From: a virus
IMG/VR virus record: IMGVR_UViG_3300030107_003870
Coordinates: 1-25,702 of that record
Length of the DNA stretch: 25,702 nt
Direction: 5' to 3' (one strand)
Of this stretch, positions 15,001-22,417 are shown in pieces. The notes under the pieces are model-generated. The model was given only the letters and a program-made list of their open reading frames with translations, had not been told where the DNA came from and searched no databases. A program made the position numbers and the translations under genes. Numbering within the stretch: the stretch's first letter is position 1; each line of letters starts with the position of its first letter.

Positions 15001-16103
15001 CAGCTGAACTTAGTGCAGCGAAAGCATTAGTTAAAGGTAGAATTGCTACTGGTTATCTGACAATTGGTGGGGCGTTAGGTTTAACAATGACTGGACGATT
15101 AACAGGTAATGGTCCTGCAGATAGAACAACATATAATTCTTGGATACAAAATGGTTGGAGACCTAGATCAATTAAATTAGGAGATAAATGGGTTGATTAT
15201 AGTGGATTAGAACCGTTTGCTAGTATATTAGCAGTTGTAGCTGATATAACTGATATGAGTCAAACAATAGGTTCAGATAGTACAGAAAATCTATTAAGAA
15301 AAGCAGGCTATCTTATTAGCATGAACTTGACAAATAAATCATTCCTATCAGGATTAAGACCATTAAACGATTTATTTAGTTTTGATTTCAATAGATCTGC
15401 TGTATACGGAACTAATTTAATTAATAATTTCATACCATTTTCAAGTGCTAGAAATGAATTAGCAAATATTATAAACCCAGGATTGCGTGAATTAGAGAAT
15501 GATGTATGGTCTACTTTTGCAAATCGTAATCCAATTCTAAGAGGAACTTTACCTGTACAATATGATCCATTAGATGGTAGTATAATTAAAGATTTTGATT
15601 TTCCAACTAGAATGTGGAACTCTATAAGTCCATTTTCTATATCTGGTAAAGATACACCTACTAGAAAACTCCTAAGAGACTCTGGATATGATTTAGCAGC
15701 TACATTTTCAACTGATAGTTTAGGTAATGTACTAAATCCACAACAACGTAGTAGATTACAAGCTTTAATGGGTGGTTATAATATTGAAAAAGAATTAGAA
15801 GAATTATTTAAAAATCCCAAAATCGTAGAAGAATTGAGATGGTATGCTGAGCAAAGAGCTAAGGGAATCGGTGGTGATGATAGAAGTAATCCTAAAAACC
15901 TTCCACTAGAAAATGCTTGGGCTTTTAGAAGAATAGATCAGATTTTCCAAAGAGCTAAGCGTAGAGCTGAAGCTCAACTATTCAAAGAATTCCCAAGTTT
16001 ACGCCAAGAAGCAGCTCAAAGAAATTCAATCAGATTACGACAAAGGAGACCAGGAAATACTCAAAACTTAGAACGTTTCTTAGAGACAATTCCAACTCGT
16101 TAA
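12030..16103 (+). CDS. Internal virion protein D (T7 gp16-like core protein), no lytic transglycosylase domain seen
   Basis: This 1357-residue protein matches T7 gp16 in size (1318) and position and is inferred to be the large ejection protein that spans the cell envelope and pulls DNA into the cell. The first 100 residues are highly charged (EEEKREQEEQILEDR). A hydrophobic stretch at about 168-201 (LLDYAIISAGVTLTATGLGA and on) and another near 1005-1025 (GYLTIGGALGLTMTG) could insert into membrane. T7 gp16 has an N-terminal transglycosylase (SLT) domain with catalytic E37; nothing like it is visible here. The C-terminus is Arg- and Gln-rich. Wall opening would need another component, perhaps the tail of the preceding protein. 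Confidence 0.87.
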   Translation: MPEIFKSSNYEGIVESMQPGPRLSEEEKREQEEQILEDRTNYDTHIKEWRDRTTKEEREPTIQKMLTGQELTNKDFGRPEQPIDGETTKDNPQGWTQEEIDNANPLQEIGTALFGSGIDLVEEVGSLTERTAKFKWLDKDWEPSWLQWDDKTEPLNKTVWGNFFRLGSEVLLDYAIISAGVTLTATGLGAAAGGPMTAIGLARVGSKLKRVSQAANWLRKTKTTARGAWASAAIYGGAVDFINSHSKERTANDALKDVIPWMPEITTTSDESSPLEIRLKNVLEGGIMGEIIGSLVSWRKAYRVAIAPNKRAQILKEWARMNTDPTVVRKVGLEMESLQKIIDNPKSVEEKTKAIARLNRLQNMIDQWMELNPEVVYQNARASYSEALQNAEGEAIQLKLFDDPTLKYADPTIHKNYFDSVDKSLRTVEPGSMYEHMKNMLSIASRGDYQMGRRVNLLTNAAIKRITKDNAALGKQLRAFSKEIAKGLTLRAGQNVAGMGLNLNAVNILGISKYMDIINTFPDLAGTNFDQIKKLLLEDSNKVRNLSTGTLEELPNSANAQALEMLMYDLNSAVADKATFLHSVVDKVPHQHAMDQLLDTLEGALMMNQKASEFAGSILRARRGLGASGTEALEAPLAKAEKIKEFMGNFRKVIKSNPEMTRGMLQAFAETNGDAASMEAIRRYAVKAVRGDGWKQLLISPGKQSELMKGVFTTLYNSILSGPRTLARAFTGTNLLAILRPMQIVGGGIISGDKRTVSKGLYMGFHNMFGTISEAWELAGRTHYALINNQTGPYVNQLVSPTETAHWKSLGAIIEATGNEADKFSYRLTSTIKDFNNQSWVRYPSNALQTIDAFSSTLIGRQEVRAKAFDAVFDASDGKVTKELLEKVEKTMYDQVFNETGEIVDLTAELAAKEVALQKPLSPKLAQIQATIEAFPILRPFFLFMKTGVNAIDVVAQHTPIIARFNDQVNAILKASPNDVTNVMKYGIRTPAELSAAKALVKGRIATGYLTIGGALGLTMTGRLTGNGPADRTTYNSWIQNGWRPRSIKLGDKWVDYSGLEPFASILAVVADITDMSQTIGSDSTENLLRKAGYLISMNLTNKSFLSGLRPLNDLFSFDFNRSAVYGTNLINNFIPFSSARNELANIINPGLRELENDVWSTFANRNPILRGTLPVQYDPLDGSIIKDFDFPTRMWNSISPFSISGKDTPTRKLLRDSGYDLAATFSTDSLGNVLNPQQRSRLQALMGGYNIEKELEELFKNPKIVEELRWYAEQRAKGIGGDDRSNPKNLPLENAWAFRRIDQIFQRAKRRAEAQLFKEFPSLRQEAAQRNSIRLRQRRPGNTQNLERFLETIPTR

Positions 16104-16114
16104 TTTTTTAAAGC

Positions 16115-17086
16115 ATGGCTGTAACACAAAACACATATACAGGAAACAGTAGCACCAACTTGTTTTCTCTTACATTTCCATATATCGACTCGACTGACAT
16201 CTTTGTTTCATTAGATGGTACAGTTATTTCTACAACTGCATATTCATTAGCCAATGCTACACAGATAACTTTTGCTCCAATTGGTTCAGCCACCAGTACA
16301 CAAGAAACTTCAGGAGCACCTAAAACAGGTGTCACTGTTAGAATATTTAGAACAACAGATGATTCTGAGGTAAAAGCAACATTTTACCCAGGATCAGCTA
16401 TTAGAGCGAATGATTTGAATGATAACTTCCTGCAAACGATATATTCGGTTCAGGAACTTGTCAGTAGATATCTTGATACTAGTAATCCAAAATTACTTGG
16501 TAACTTAGATATGAGCACCTACCGTATCACTAATATGGGTGATGGTAGTGGTGCTAATGATGCAGTAACAAAATCACAATTAGATGCAGGTTTAGCAAGT
16601 TCTGGTTATTCAATAGCTTCTGCTAATGCGGCAGCAGCTTCAGCAACAGCAGCAGCTAACTCGGCTACTACAGCAGGTACAGCTGTTACTGATGCACAGA
16701 ATTTTGCAGTCAAACCTCATAACCAAAGTTTTACATATAGTGGTACTTCTTATAAATCAGCATTACACTATTCTGAAGAAGCCGCTGTATCTGCAACGGC
16801 TGCATCTTCATTTGCAGCTAAGACAGTATTCTTTGGGTTTAGTAGAGCTTCAGATGGAAGCTTAAAACTAGATTATTCTGTTGCAGGACAATCAACTGAT
16901 TTTTCAACAGCTGATTATGAAACAGATGGTGAGTCCCACTGGTTTATTGGTGGTACTGACGCCTTGCATACAAGTGCAACAATTACTGCTTTAGGTAGTA
17001 ACACAACCAGACCAGATGGTAGTACTATCACTGTAGGTAGTCCTCGATTTGCTCTAACTAATGGTAATCTAACTCTTTCTATATAA
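16115..17086 (+). CDS. Tail fibre protein with T7 gp17-type N-terminus
   Basis: Residues 1 to about 130 match the T7 tail-fibre anchor domain: YTGNSSTNLFSLTFPYIDST and DIFVSLDGTVISTTAYSL, then GVTVRIFRTTDDSEV, FYPGSAIRANDLNDNFLQ and IYSVQEL. This domain fixes the fibre to the tail tube ring. A typical phage-fibre linker follows (LLGNLDMSTYRITNMGDGSG, then NDAVTKSQLDAGL, residues about 128-165). Next comes an Ala/Ser-rich, probably trimeric coiled-coil stretch (about 170-235) and a short beta-rich tip. At 323 residues it is shorter than T7 gp17 (553), so receptor binding may be shared with the next gene, which starts 2 bases after the stop. Confidence 0.92.
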   Translation: MAVTQNTYTGNSSTNLFSLTFPYIDSTDIFVSLDGTVISTTAYSLANATQITFAPIGSATSTQETSGAPKTGVTVRIFRTTDDSEVKATFYPGSAIRANDLNDNFLQTIYSVQELVSRYLDTSNPKLLGNLDMSTYRITNMGDGSGANDAVTKSQLDAGLASSGYSIASANAAAASATAAANSATTAGTAVTDAQNFAVKPHNQSFTYSGTSYKSALHYSEEAAVSATAASSFAAKTVFFGFSRASDGSLKLDYSVAGQSTDFSTADYETDGESHWFIGGTDALHTSATITALGSNTTRPDGSTITVGSPRFALTNGNLTLSI

Positions 17087-17088
17087 TA

Positions 17089-19836
17089 ATGGCACAAATT
17101 GATTTAGGTAAATTAAAATTTAATTGGAAAGGTACTTATGCTGATGCAACTGCCTATGCAGTAGACGATGTAGTTTACCATAATGGTAGCTCTTGGGTCG
17201 TAACTGCAATAGTAGCTAATAGCAATACAACTGATCCAGAAGCTAATTCTAGCTTCACTAAAATGGCTAACGGCCTAAATAACCGTGGTGCTTGGTCTAA
17301 CTCTAGCACATATTATCAAGGTGATCTTGTAACACATTCTAATGCTTTATACGTAGGTATAATGGCTAGTGGAATTACAGGATCGACTGCTGCTGTAACA
17401 CCAGGAGGTTCAGGTAGTGCATCTAATTGGACTACATTAATACCTGCTCCTGCAGCTGCGACTTTAACAACATCTGGAGACTTATTCACTAAAGATTCAG
17501 ATAACTCAACAAACAAACGTCTTCCTATTGGTGATATTGGAGCACAACTACAAGTTGTATCAACTGCCTTTGAAGACATTACTGATAAAAATACTGTTGT
17601 ATATAGTGTTAATACTACAGGTACTAATACAGCAATCTTAACCTTATCTGGTACTACAACTAATGTAGGTGGTGGTAATAATACTACTAACGCTTCAATT
17701 ACATTAAGTCGTGGTAGGACATACTATTTCCAATTCCCTGCTGATGGACAAACTTATTCTTTCAAAAATCCTGCAGATGGTAGTTATGCTACAACAGGAA
17801 ATGGTGGTAGATTAGGTTCAGGTACTAGCCCTGCATCAATAACAAATGGAGGAACTATAGCATTATCTCCAGATTCAAATACACCAAATACTATAAAAGT
17901 TAGGAACGAAACTGGTGGTGCAGATGAAGTAACAATAACTGTTATTGATCTAAGAAAAGGTATTGCTTGGTCAGGAACATCTAGTAATAATAAACATGGT
18001 GGAGCTTTAGTTAATGATACCTATAATACTTGGACTGAATCATTATCTCCACTACCTTCTTATCAAAAGAAATTTGGCAGAGGTAGTAGTAATGAGTGTC
18101 ATGTTAGTGGTGCTTATAGACAATGTGGGTATATAACAAAATCAGGTCAATCATATAGTCATGGTAATCATTATAATAATGGTTCCCAAGGAATTGCATA
18201 TGGTGGTTCTGCTTTAGGACATTCAATTAATACACATACAAGCCATCAATTGAAAGCTCAATTGAGACTCCCTACATTTTACCTAAGAGCATTAAATGGT
18301 GATGCTAATGAATCTAAATGGTTAACTGATATAAATGGAGCTACTTTAGGTTATTCAGTAGGTTCCATACCTAAAATTAAACAAAGACTTACTGGATATG
18401 GTGAATCATTCTATTTATTAGAAAATGGCATACTAATGTATGCTGGTAGTAATAATTATGGAATGAGAGGAAAAGGTGATAATACTTCACATATATATAT
18501 GGCAGTTCCTGTACAATTCTTTGATTCTAGTGGTACTGCATTGCAAGGTACATCTAGGCCAAAAATTAAACAGTTGATGTCTACATTCTCTCATAGTACT
18601 AGTACAAACACTTATTCTATGGCAATAGCTTTAGATACTGATGGTAAGGTATATACTTGGGGATATAATGGATATGGTCAGCTAGGTAACGGTACTACAA
18701 CAAATAATTATTATGCAAAACAGTTAGCTCAATCTAACTTTAATAATGAAGCAGTTATTTATGTAACATGTTCTACTGGTAGATATACTAATTCTTATGC
18801 TATAACTTCTACAGGTAAATGCTATGGTTGGGGTATAAATGGTGAAGGTCAGTTAGGACTTGGTAATACTACAAATCAAAGTACACCACAAGAAATAACT
18901 GGTGTTTCAGGATCACCGATTGAAGATAAAAAAATCATCCATCTAATGACTCTTGATGGTTCTCAAAATTTACCTAGAACCTATTTCTTAACAGATGAGG
19001 GGAAAGTTTATTTTTCTGGCTATATACAAGATTATGGTTCTTATGCTGGCATATATGTTTCAGGTAATACGGACCAGACAACTCCTATTGAATTAACTAA
19101 TGCATCTACTACTATTAACAGTGGAAGTCAAAAAGTAGTTTCAATGTGGTCTACTGGTGGAAGATATTCTACTCAATATTTTATTACTGATGGTGGTACT
19201 TCTAATCAACCTAAGATGTATTCATGTGGTGCTAATAACCAAGGTGAGCAAGGTACTGGATCATCAATAACTTCTGGTGCATCTGCATCAGCACAAGGAA
19301 ATTGGTTCTTATCTGAATGTGTGTGGCAAGACTTCGGTGACATGGAAAATGGAGCTAATAATTCCAGACCAAATGAGAAGATAGGAACACAATATACATT
19401 TGAGGATTCAAGCCATGCTAATTACAGAGCACTTAAAGTTGGTACTATAGTTAAAGTTATTGGACACGCATATGGTGGTACACATAGTACTAGTGTATGT
19501 GCTTTAGATAGTAACGGTGTTTTATGGTTTACTGGTGAAGCTGTTGATGGTTATGCTCTAAATCACTTTAATGAATACGATGTTAATACCTACTCATCCT
19601 CATTTGAAAATAATGCCGATCACAGCACTCGCTGGGTTCCAGTATGGTCTCAACCAGAACCATTTGAAGATTTTGCTTGGATAAACAACTCCGAACAGGA
19701 TCAGGATGCATGGATTGCTATTGGTAAGTCTGGTGAAGTATATTCTGGTGGTTCCAATCAATGGAGTCAAAACGGCTTGCATGTTGGTACAGGTGGTTTC
19801 CATCCAATTGACTCAAACGGTAAATCAAGTATTTAA
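17089..19836 (+). CDS. Probable receptor-binding protein: carbohydrate-binding-like modules and a seven-blade RCC1-like propeller
   Basis: This 915-residue protein begins with two short modules at about 13-43 (WKGTYADATAYAVDDVVYHN) and 62-92 (RGAWSNSSTYYQGDLVTHSN) that follow the W-x-Y-x-x-GDxV pattern of chitin-binding-like (CBM5/12) modules, then a beta-rich middle. From about residue 439 I count seven RCC1-type repeats. The clearest are VYTWGYNGYGQLGNGTT (521-537) and CYGWGINGEGQLGLGNTT (578-595); the last is EVYSGGSNQWSQNG near the C-terminus. Seven repeats are what a complete RCC1 propeller has. Together with its place right after the fibre gene, this suggests a cell-surface adhesin at the tail. 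No enzyme motif is visible. No ribosome-binding site is evident, so translation is probably coupled to the fibre gene. Confidence 0.82.
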   Translation: MAQIDLGKLKFNWKGTYADATAYAVDDVVYHNGSSWVVTAIVANSNTTDPEANSSFTKMANGLNNRGAWSNSSTYYQGDLVTHSNALYVGIMASGITGSTAAVTPGGSGSASNWTTLIPAPAAATLTTSGDLFTKDSDNSTNKRLPIGDIGAQLQVVSTAFEDITDKNTVVYSVNTTGTNTAILTLSGTTTNVGGGNNTTNASITLSRGRTYYFQFPADGQTYSFKNPADGSYATTGNGGRLGSGTSPASITNGGTIALSPDSNTPNTIKVRNETGGADEVTITVIDLRKGIAWSGTSSNNKHGGALVNDTYNTWTESLSPLPSYQKKFGRGSSNECHVSGAYRQCGYITKSGQSYSHGNHYNNGSQGIAYGGSALGHSINTHTSHQLKAQLRLPTFYLRALNGDANESKWLTDINGATLGYSVGSIPKIKQRLTGYGESFYLLENGILMYAGSNNYGMRGKGDNTSHIYMAVPVQFFDSSGTALQGTSRPKIKQLMSTFSHSTSTNTYSMAIALDTDGKVYTWGYNGYGQLGNGTTTNNYYAKQLAQSNFNNEAVIYVTCSTGRYTNSYAITSTGKCYGWGINGEGQLGLGNTTNQSTPQEITGVSGSPIEDKKIIHLMTLDGSQNLPRTYFLTDEGKVYFSGYIQDYGSYAGIYVSGNTDQTTPIELTNASTTINSGSQKVVSMWSTGGRYSTQYFITDGGTSNQPKMYSCGANNQGEQGTGSSITSGASASAQGNWFLSECVWQDFGDMENGANNSRPNEKIGTQYTFEDSSHANYRALKVGTIVKVIGHAYGGTHSTSVCALDSNGVLWFTGEAVDGYALNHFNEYDVNTYSSSFENNADHSTRWVPVWSQPEPFEDFAWINNSEQDQDAWIAIGKSGEVYSGGSNQWSQNGLHVGTGGFHPIDSNGKSSI

Positions 19837-19838
19837 TT

Positions 19839-20060
19839 ATGGCAAAACTTTACTCATACGAATTAACAGGAAAAACTGAAGAATGGGGAGTTGGTATCTA
19901 TGCTGATGTTGATAAATGGTTTAAAGCCCCAGAAGGCAATTACATTTGGACAGCAGATGATCAAGCTCTTTCTGAATTAGAAAACACTACTATCAAATTT
20001 ACTGAAGTTACAGACGCAGATACTAAAAAGGATTTGTGTGATAAGTGGTCGATAACGTAG
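19839..20060 (+). CDS. Small acidic protein of unknown function (73 aa)
   Basis: It starts 2 bases after the RCC1-like gene. The 73-residue acidic product (KLYSYELTGKTEEWGVGIYA, then DVDKWFKAPEGNYIWTADDQ) has no membrane segment or signal peptide. I do not recognise it. Small genes directly after receptor-binding proteins are often fibre-assembly helpers, which is possible here from position only. Its end overlaps the GTG start of the next gene by 16 bases. Confidence 0.65.
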   Translation: MAKLYSYELTGKTEEWGVGIYADVDKWFKAPEGNYIWTADDQALSELENTTIKFTEVTDADTKKDLCDKWSIT

Positions 20061-20455
20061 CTCCTCCTATACTTCCTTCTATTAATATCCCTACAACTCC
20101 TAATATACCTAGAGTTACATTAGATTTACCTAGTGCTGAAATCCCTAGATATATACCAATGGTCGTTCCTCCAAGTGATCTGGAACGACCTGAAGGAGTT
20201 AAAAGTGATTCAGAAGAGAAAGAAACAAAAACTGAGCAACCTGAAATACCAAAAATAGAGATACCTTTTATCAATATGGAGGTACCTTTACCTACTGCTG
20301 AAGTTGTTACAACTGCTACTTATGCAGCTGTGTCGGCTGTAGCTGTAACTACTTTAGCACAACCGTTTTTTGATCAAATCAAGAAAAAAATACAAAAATT
20401 CCTACAAGGAAAAATTGATAAATGGAAGAAAAACAAAAAGAAAAAAGTCTCTTAG
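20045..20455 (+). CDS. Proline-rich membrane-anchored protein, cyanomyovirus-type structural protein (136 aa)
   Basis: The start is GTG at 20045, inside the preceding gene. Residues 1-45 are a Pro/Ile repeat-like stretch (APPILPSINIPTTPNIP, then VTLDLPSAEIPRYIPMVVPP), followed by an acidic linker (50-65) and more IPxIEIP units. A hydrophobic segment spans about 86-108 (AEVVTTATYAAVSAVAVTTL), and a very basic tail ends KKNKKKKVS. I recall proteins of this build in cyanomyoviruses, annotated as virion structural proteins. A spanin-like role is an alternative given the membrane segment and lysis-region setting, but no lipobox or signal peptide is seen. The end overlaps the next gene by 34 bases. 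Confidence 0.65.
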   Translation: MVDNVAPPILPSINIPTTPNIPRVTLDLPSAEIPRYIPMVVPPSDLERPEGVKSDSEEKETKTEQPEIPKIEIPFINMEVPLPTAEVVTTATYAAVSAVAVTTLAQPFFDQIKKKIQKFLQGKIDKWKKNKKKKVS

Positions 20456-20730
20456 GTAAACTAAAAGATGCTGCTGAGGATCAAGAACATCAAATTCAGA
20501 TCCTTGGAACATTCGTCAGACTTGGAGTTGTGTTATGGTCTGGGGCAATAATAACTTTAAACTACGTAGAAATACCTATGATACAAAAATCAGGTAACTC
20601 AGATATCACGTTCGTGGCAAGTGTGTTTACGGGCGCATTAGCCACATTTGGTTTGACCACTGGTAATAATAAGAATGGTAAGAATGTACCCGTAAATTGC
20701 CCTATGCTCACTAAAAAGAAAGAAGAATGA
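20422..20730 (+). CDS. Holin-like small membrane protein (102 aa)
   Basis: The protein has a charged N-terminus (MEEKQKEKSLLGKLKDAAED), two membrane segments at about 28-48 (LGTFVRLGVVLWSGAIITLN) and 62-80 (ITFVASVFTGALATFGLTT), and a basic C-terminus (TKKKEE). This is the layout of class II holins, which open the inner membrane at lysis. Its place after the tail fibre genes and before the small terminase corresponds to the holin gene 17.5 of T7. I see no endolysin in the window. A structural membrane protein is an alternative, as similar proteins occur in cyanomyoviruses without proven function. It overlaps the next gene as ATGA. Confidence 0.6.
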   Translation: MEEKQKEKSLLGKLKDAAEDQEHQIQILGTFVRLGVVLWSGAIITLNYVEIPMIQKSGNSDITFVASVFTGALATFGLTTGNNKNGKNVPVNCPMLTKKKEE

Positions 20731-21095
20731 AAAAATGGTTAATCCTCTTTTTACTGTTAACACCCTCGGTAGCAAGAGCAAATACAGTGACGCCTCAATT
20801 CACCCAAGGCAGCATGAATGCAACAACCACTACAACCCAGACTGTTACGGAAACGATACAAACACAAGTATTTGGAGGGGATTATTCCAGTTGGAATGGA
20901 AACAATGTTACAGCAACATCTGCAACATCTTCAGGGATTTCTGGAACAGATACAGTATTCACTATAACAGATTCAACTCTACCATTTACTCTAGAAACAG
21001 TCACAAGATCAGCTGGTGTAGTAGAACAAATAGACATCACAAGAAACATTACAACAAACGCTACCACTACATCCTTATCGGTATTCTCTCAATAG
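20727..21095 (+). CDS. Secreted Thr-rich protein, cyanomyovirus-type (122 aa)
   Basis: Residues 1-18 (MKKWLILFLLLTPSVARA) form a standard signal peptide cut after ARA, leaving a mature protein of about 104 residues beginning NTVTPQFTQGSM. It is extraordinarily rich in threonine (ATTTTTQTVTETIQTQ) and ends TTTSLSVFSQ. I recall cyanomyovirus proteins with the same N-terminal TVTPxFTxG and C-terminal TTTSLSVF pattern, usually followed by a second secreted protein, as here. The role is unknown; the product should reach the periplasm. The start overlaps the holin-like gene as ATGA, and its end overlaps the following secreted-protein frame. Confidence 0.75.
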   Translation: MKKWLILFLLLTPSVARANTVTPQFTQGSMNATTTTTQTVTETIQTQVFGGDYSSWNGNNVTATSATSSGISGTDTVFTITDSTLPFTLETVTRSAGVVEQIDITRNITTNATTTSLSVFSQ

Positions 21096-21562
21096 GGAGT
21101 CCTGCTTTTGCTGAAGGTGAAACTAATAATACTAGTAATCCTGTGGCGGCAGCGACTGGAAATGTAACCAATCAAGCCGTACAATTTCAAAACAATGGGG
21201 CTCCATCTAGACAACAATATGGACCCAATATTTCTTGTAATGGTGCGACTATGACATTTTCTCCTTTTTATATGGGGAATGATACTCAACCTTATGATCC
21301 AGAAGGTTATGTAGAAAATGAAAACTGGGGTTTCCAATTGAATTTTATGGTACCTCTAGATGGATCATTAATTGAACGCTGTAAAGCTATAGCTGATCGG
21401 CAACAAGAAAAAATGCGCCTTGATTATGAATTAGTCAGGGCGTTGAAATGTGCAGAACTCCAGCAGAAGGGTTTTACACTAAGACCAGGGTCACGAGTAG
21501 AACATATGTGTTCTGACGTTATCCCTATTTCTGCTTTAACACCTAATCTAATAAAACAATGA
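21056..21562 (+). CDS. Second secreted protein of the pair; start codon unresolved
   Basis: A clear signal-peptide core, KRYHYILIGILSIGSPAFA, is followed by a mature protein of about 149 residues with four cysteines (in ISCNG, ERCKA, LKCAE and HMCSD) and a helical C-terminal half (LIERCKAIADRQQEKMRLDY). The order GNVTNQAVQ, then ISCNGATMTFSPF, then an ERCKAIADRQ-like helix matches my memory of the second member of a conserved cyanomyovirus pair. No ATG, GTG or TTG exists in this frame between 20738 and the signal peptide. In-frame near-cognate codons are ATC at 21008, 21071 and 21077 and ATT at 21083. The left boundary given is only the start of the signal-peptide-like coding. The frame is also open from an ATG at 20735, but that reading looks like shadow protein. 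The end overlaps the next gene as ATGA. Confidence 0.65.
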   Translation, partial: KRYHYILIGILSIGSPAFAEGETNNTSNPVAAATGNVTNQAVQFQNNGAPSRQQYGPNISCNGATMTFSPFYMGNDTQPYDPEGYVENENWGFQLNFMVPLDGSLIERCKAIADRQQEKMRLDYELVRALKCAELQQKGFTLRPGSRVEHMCSDVIPISALTPNLIKQ

Positions 21563-21717
21563 TCCTAGTAATCAAGCCCATCCTTTTCGCCTTTTTAAGA
21601 TCAGATTCAGTTAAAAAGCTAGTAGTTGATCTACTTGAAGCTTATGTAAAAAGAACTGATAATAAACTTGACGACCAGGCATTAGCAATTGTAAAGACAA
21701 AACTATTTGATTCTTAA
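21559..21717 (+). CDS. Small helical protein, third member of the secreted-protein cluster (52 aa)
   Basis: It starts at an ATGA overlap with the preceding secreted-protein gene. The 52 residues have a hydrophobic N-terminus (MILVIKPILFAFLRSDSV) followed by an amphipathic helix (KKLVVDLLEAYVKRTDNKLD). The tight coupling suggests it works with the two secreted proteins, possibly at the inner membrane. I recall a similar short protein (PILFAFL ... TDNxxDD) at the equivalent place in cyanomyoviruses. The function is not known. Confidence 0.65.
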   Translation: MILVIKPILFAFLRSDSVKKLVVDLLEAYVKRTDNKLDDQALAIVKTKLFDS

Positions 21718-21719
21718 TT

Positions 21720-21929
21720 ATGGCTAAAACCTCTGCTGGTAATGAATGGCGTAAAAAGCAGAATAGAAAAATGCTAGAAACGCCTACGCCATCCAAACCT
21801 AAATCTTCAACTCCCATAATTCCTTCTTTAAAGGAAAGATTACGGACAACTGGTGCTGAATCAGATAGGGAGAAACTAAAAGAACTTTTAAAAAAAAAGA
21901 GGAATGAACAAGTTAAAAAAAGCTACTGA
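21720..21929 (+). CDS. Small basic protein upstream of terminase small subunit (69 aa)
   Basis: It starts 2 bases after the preceding stop. The 69 residues are very rich in lysine and arginine (NEWRKKQNRKM, then SDREKLKELLKKKRNEQVKK) with a central Pro/Ser linker. It could bind nucleic acid, but no domain is recognised. Near its end is a run of nine A (21890-21898), and the frame overlaps the small terminase start by 26 bases. The role is unknown; a link to packaging is suggested only by position. Confidence 0.6.
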   Translation: MAKTSAGNEWRKKQNRKMLETPTPSKPKSSTPIIPSLKERLRTTGAESDREKLKELLKKKRNEQVKKSY

Positions 21930-22161
21930 AGAGAAGTTTAATGAGTTACATAACCTTGTCACAGAAGACTTTCTAAGGAGAGTCCGAAGTGGCGAGGCCT
22001 CTACTCAAGACTTAAAAGCTGCGTGTGATTGGTTACGTGCAAATGATATAACAGGCGTTGCTTACGAAGGGAATCCTTTAGATAAGTTAAATCGTATTAT
22101 GCCAAAAGTTAATCCAGAATTAGTACAACGGAGGTTATATGGCAAAACAATCCACAGCTGA
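21904..22161 (+). CDS. terS: Terminase small subunit (T7 gp18-like)
   Basis: This 85-residue protein matches T7 gp18 in length (89) and pattern: an N-terminal helix (EEKFNELHNLVTEDFLRRVR) followed by SGEASTQDLKAACDWLRAND. The second part is the typical S/T-xxDLxAAxxWLxxN segment of small terminase subunits in this phage group. It recognises phage DNA for packaging and directs the large subunit. The ATG at 21904 has GAGG only 1 base upstream, so spacing is poor and initiation is probably coupled to the upstream gene. Unlike T7, five genes separate it from the large subunit. Confidence 0.85.
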   Translation: MNKLKKATEEKFNELHNLVTEDFLRRVRSGEASTQDLKAACDWLRANDITGVAYEGNPLDKLNRIMPKVNPELVQRRLYGKTIHS

Positions 22162-22417
22162 TTACTATAGAACACACCCTGACGCTGCTAAAAATCGTCT
22201 TAAACAGCAGAGTGCTTATCAAAAAACAGCTAAAGGTAAAGCTATTAAAAAAGCTGCTAATGCAGCAAATCGAGCTAAAGGTACATATGGTAATGGTGAT
22301 GGATTAGATGTATCACATAAGCCAGGTAAAGAAGGCAGTAGAAAAGCAAAAGATGTAACTTTACAAAGCCCTTCAAAAAATCGTAAAAGTAGATTGAAAA
22401 TTGGAGGTATCGCATGA
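22139..22417 (+). CDS. Conserved basic phage protein with YGNGDG motif (92 aa)
   Basis: This small, very basic protein begins MAKQSTADYYRTHPDAAKNR and has the central motif GTYGNGDGLDVSHK (about residues 48-61). I have seen that motif in many small phage proteins next to terminase and structural genes, without a proven role. The length and Lys/Arg content suggest DNA or RNA binding, and an HNH-like relationship has been suspected for such motifs but is not evident here. A strong ribosome-binding site, GGAGGT (22130-22135), supports the start. It overlaps the small terminase gene by 23 bases and the next gene as ATGA. Confidence 0.7.
   Translation: MAKQSTADYYRTHPDAAKNRLKQQSAYQKTAKGKAIKKAANAANRAKGTYGNGDGLDVSHKPGKEGSRKAKDVTLQSPSKNRKSRLKIGGIA

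Noticed and set aside
16626-16865. Gln/Leu-rich 79-codon frame inside the tail fibre gene
   Set aside because: This is the alternate-frame reading of the Ala-rich (GCA) coiled-coil region of the fibre, which yields CAG/CAA runs. It is not a separate gene.
20735-21055. N-terminal extension of the secreted protein from ATG 20735
   Set aside because: The translated stretch is an Asn/His/Tyr/Ser-rich shadow of the Thr-rich gene in the other frame, and it would bury the signal peptide in the middle of the protein. It is kept only as a formal possibility in the start-codon finding.
21888-21910. Run of nine A with the dnaX-type slippery heptamer A AAA AAG in the 69-aa gene
   Set aside because: A -1 slip would hit TGA at 21905-21907 within three codons. 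Reaching the small terminase frame would need a +1 or -2 shift, for which there is no supporting element. It is probably chance in an AT-rich, Lys-rich gene.
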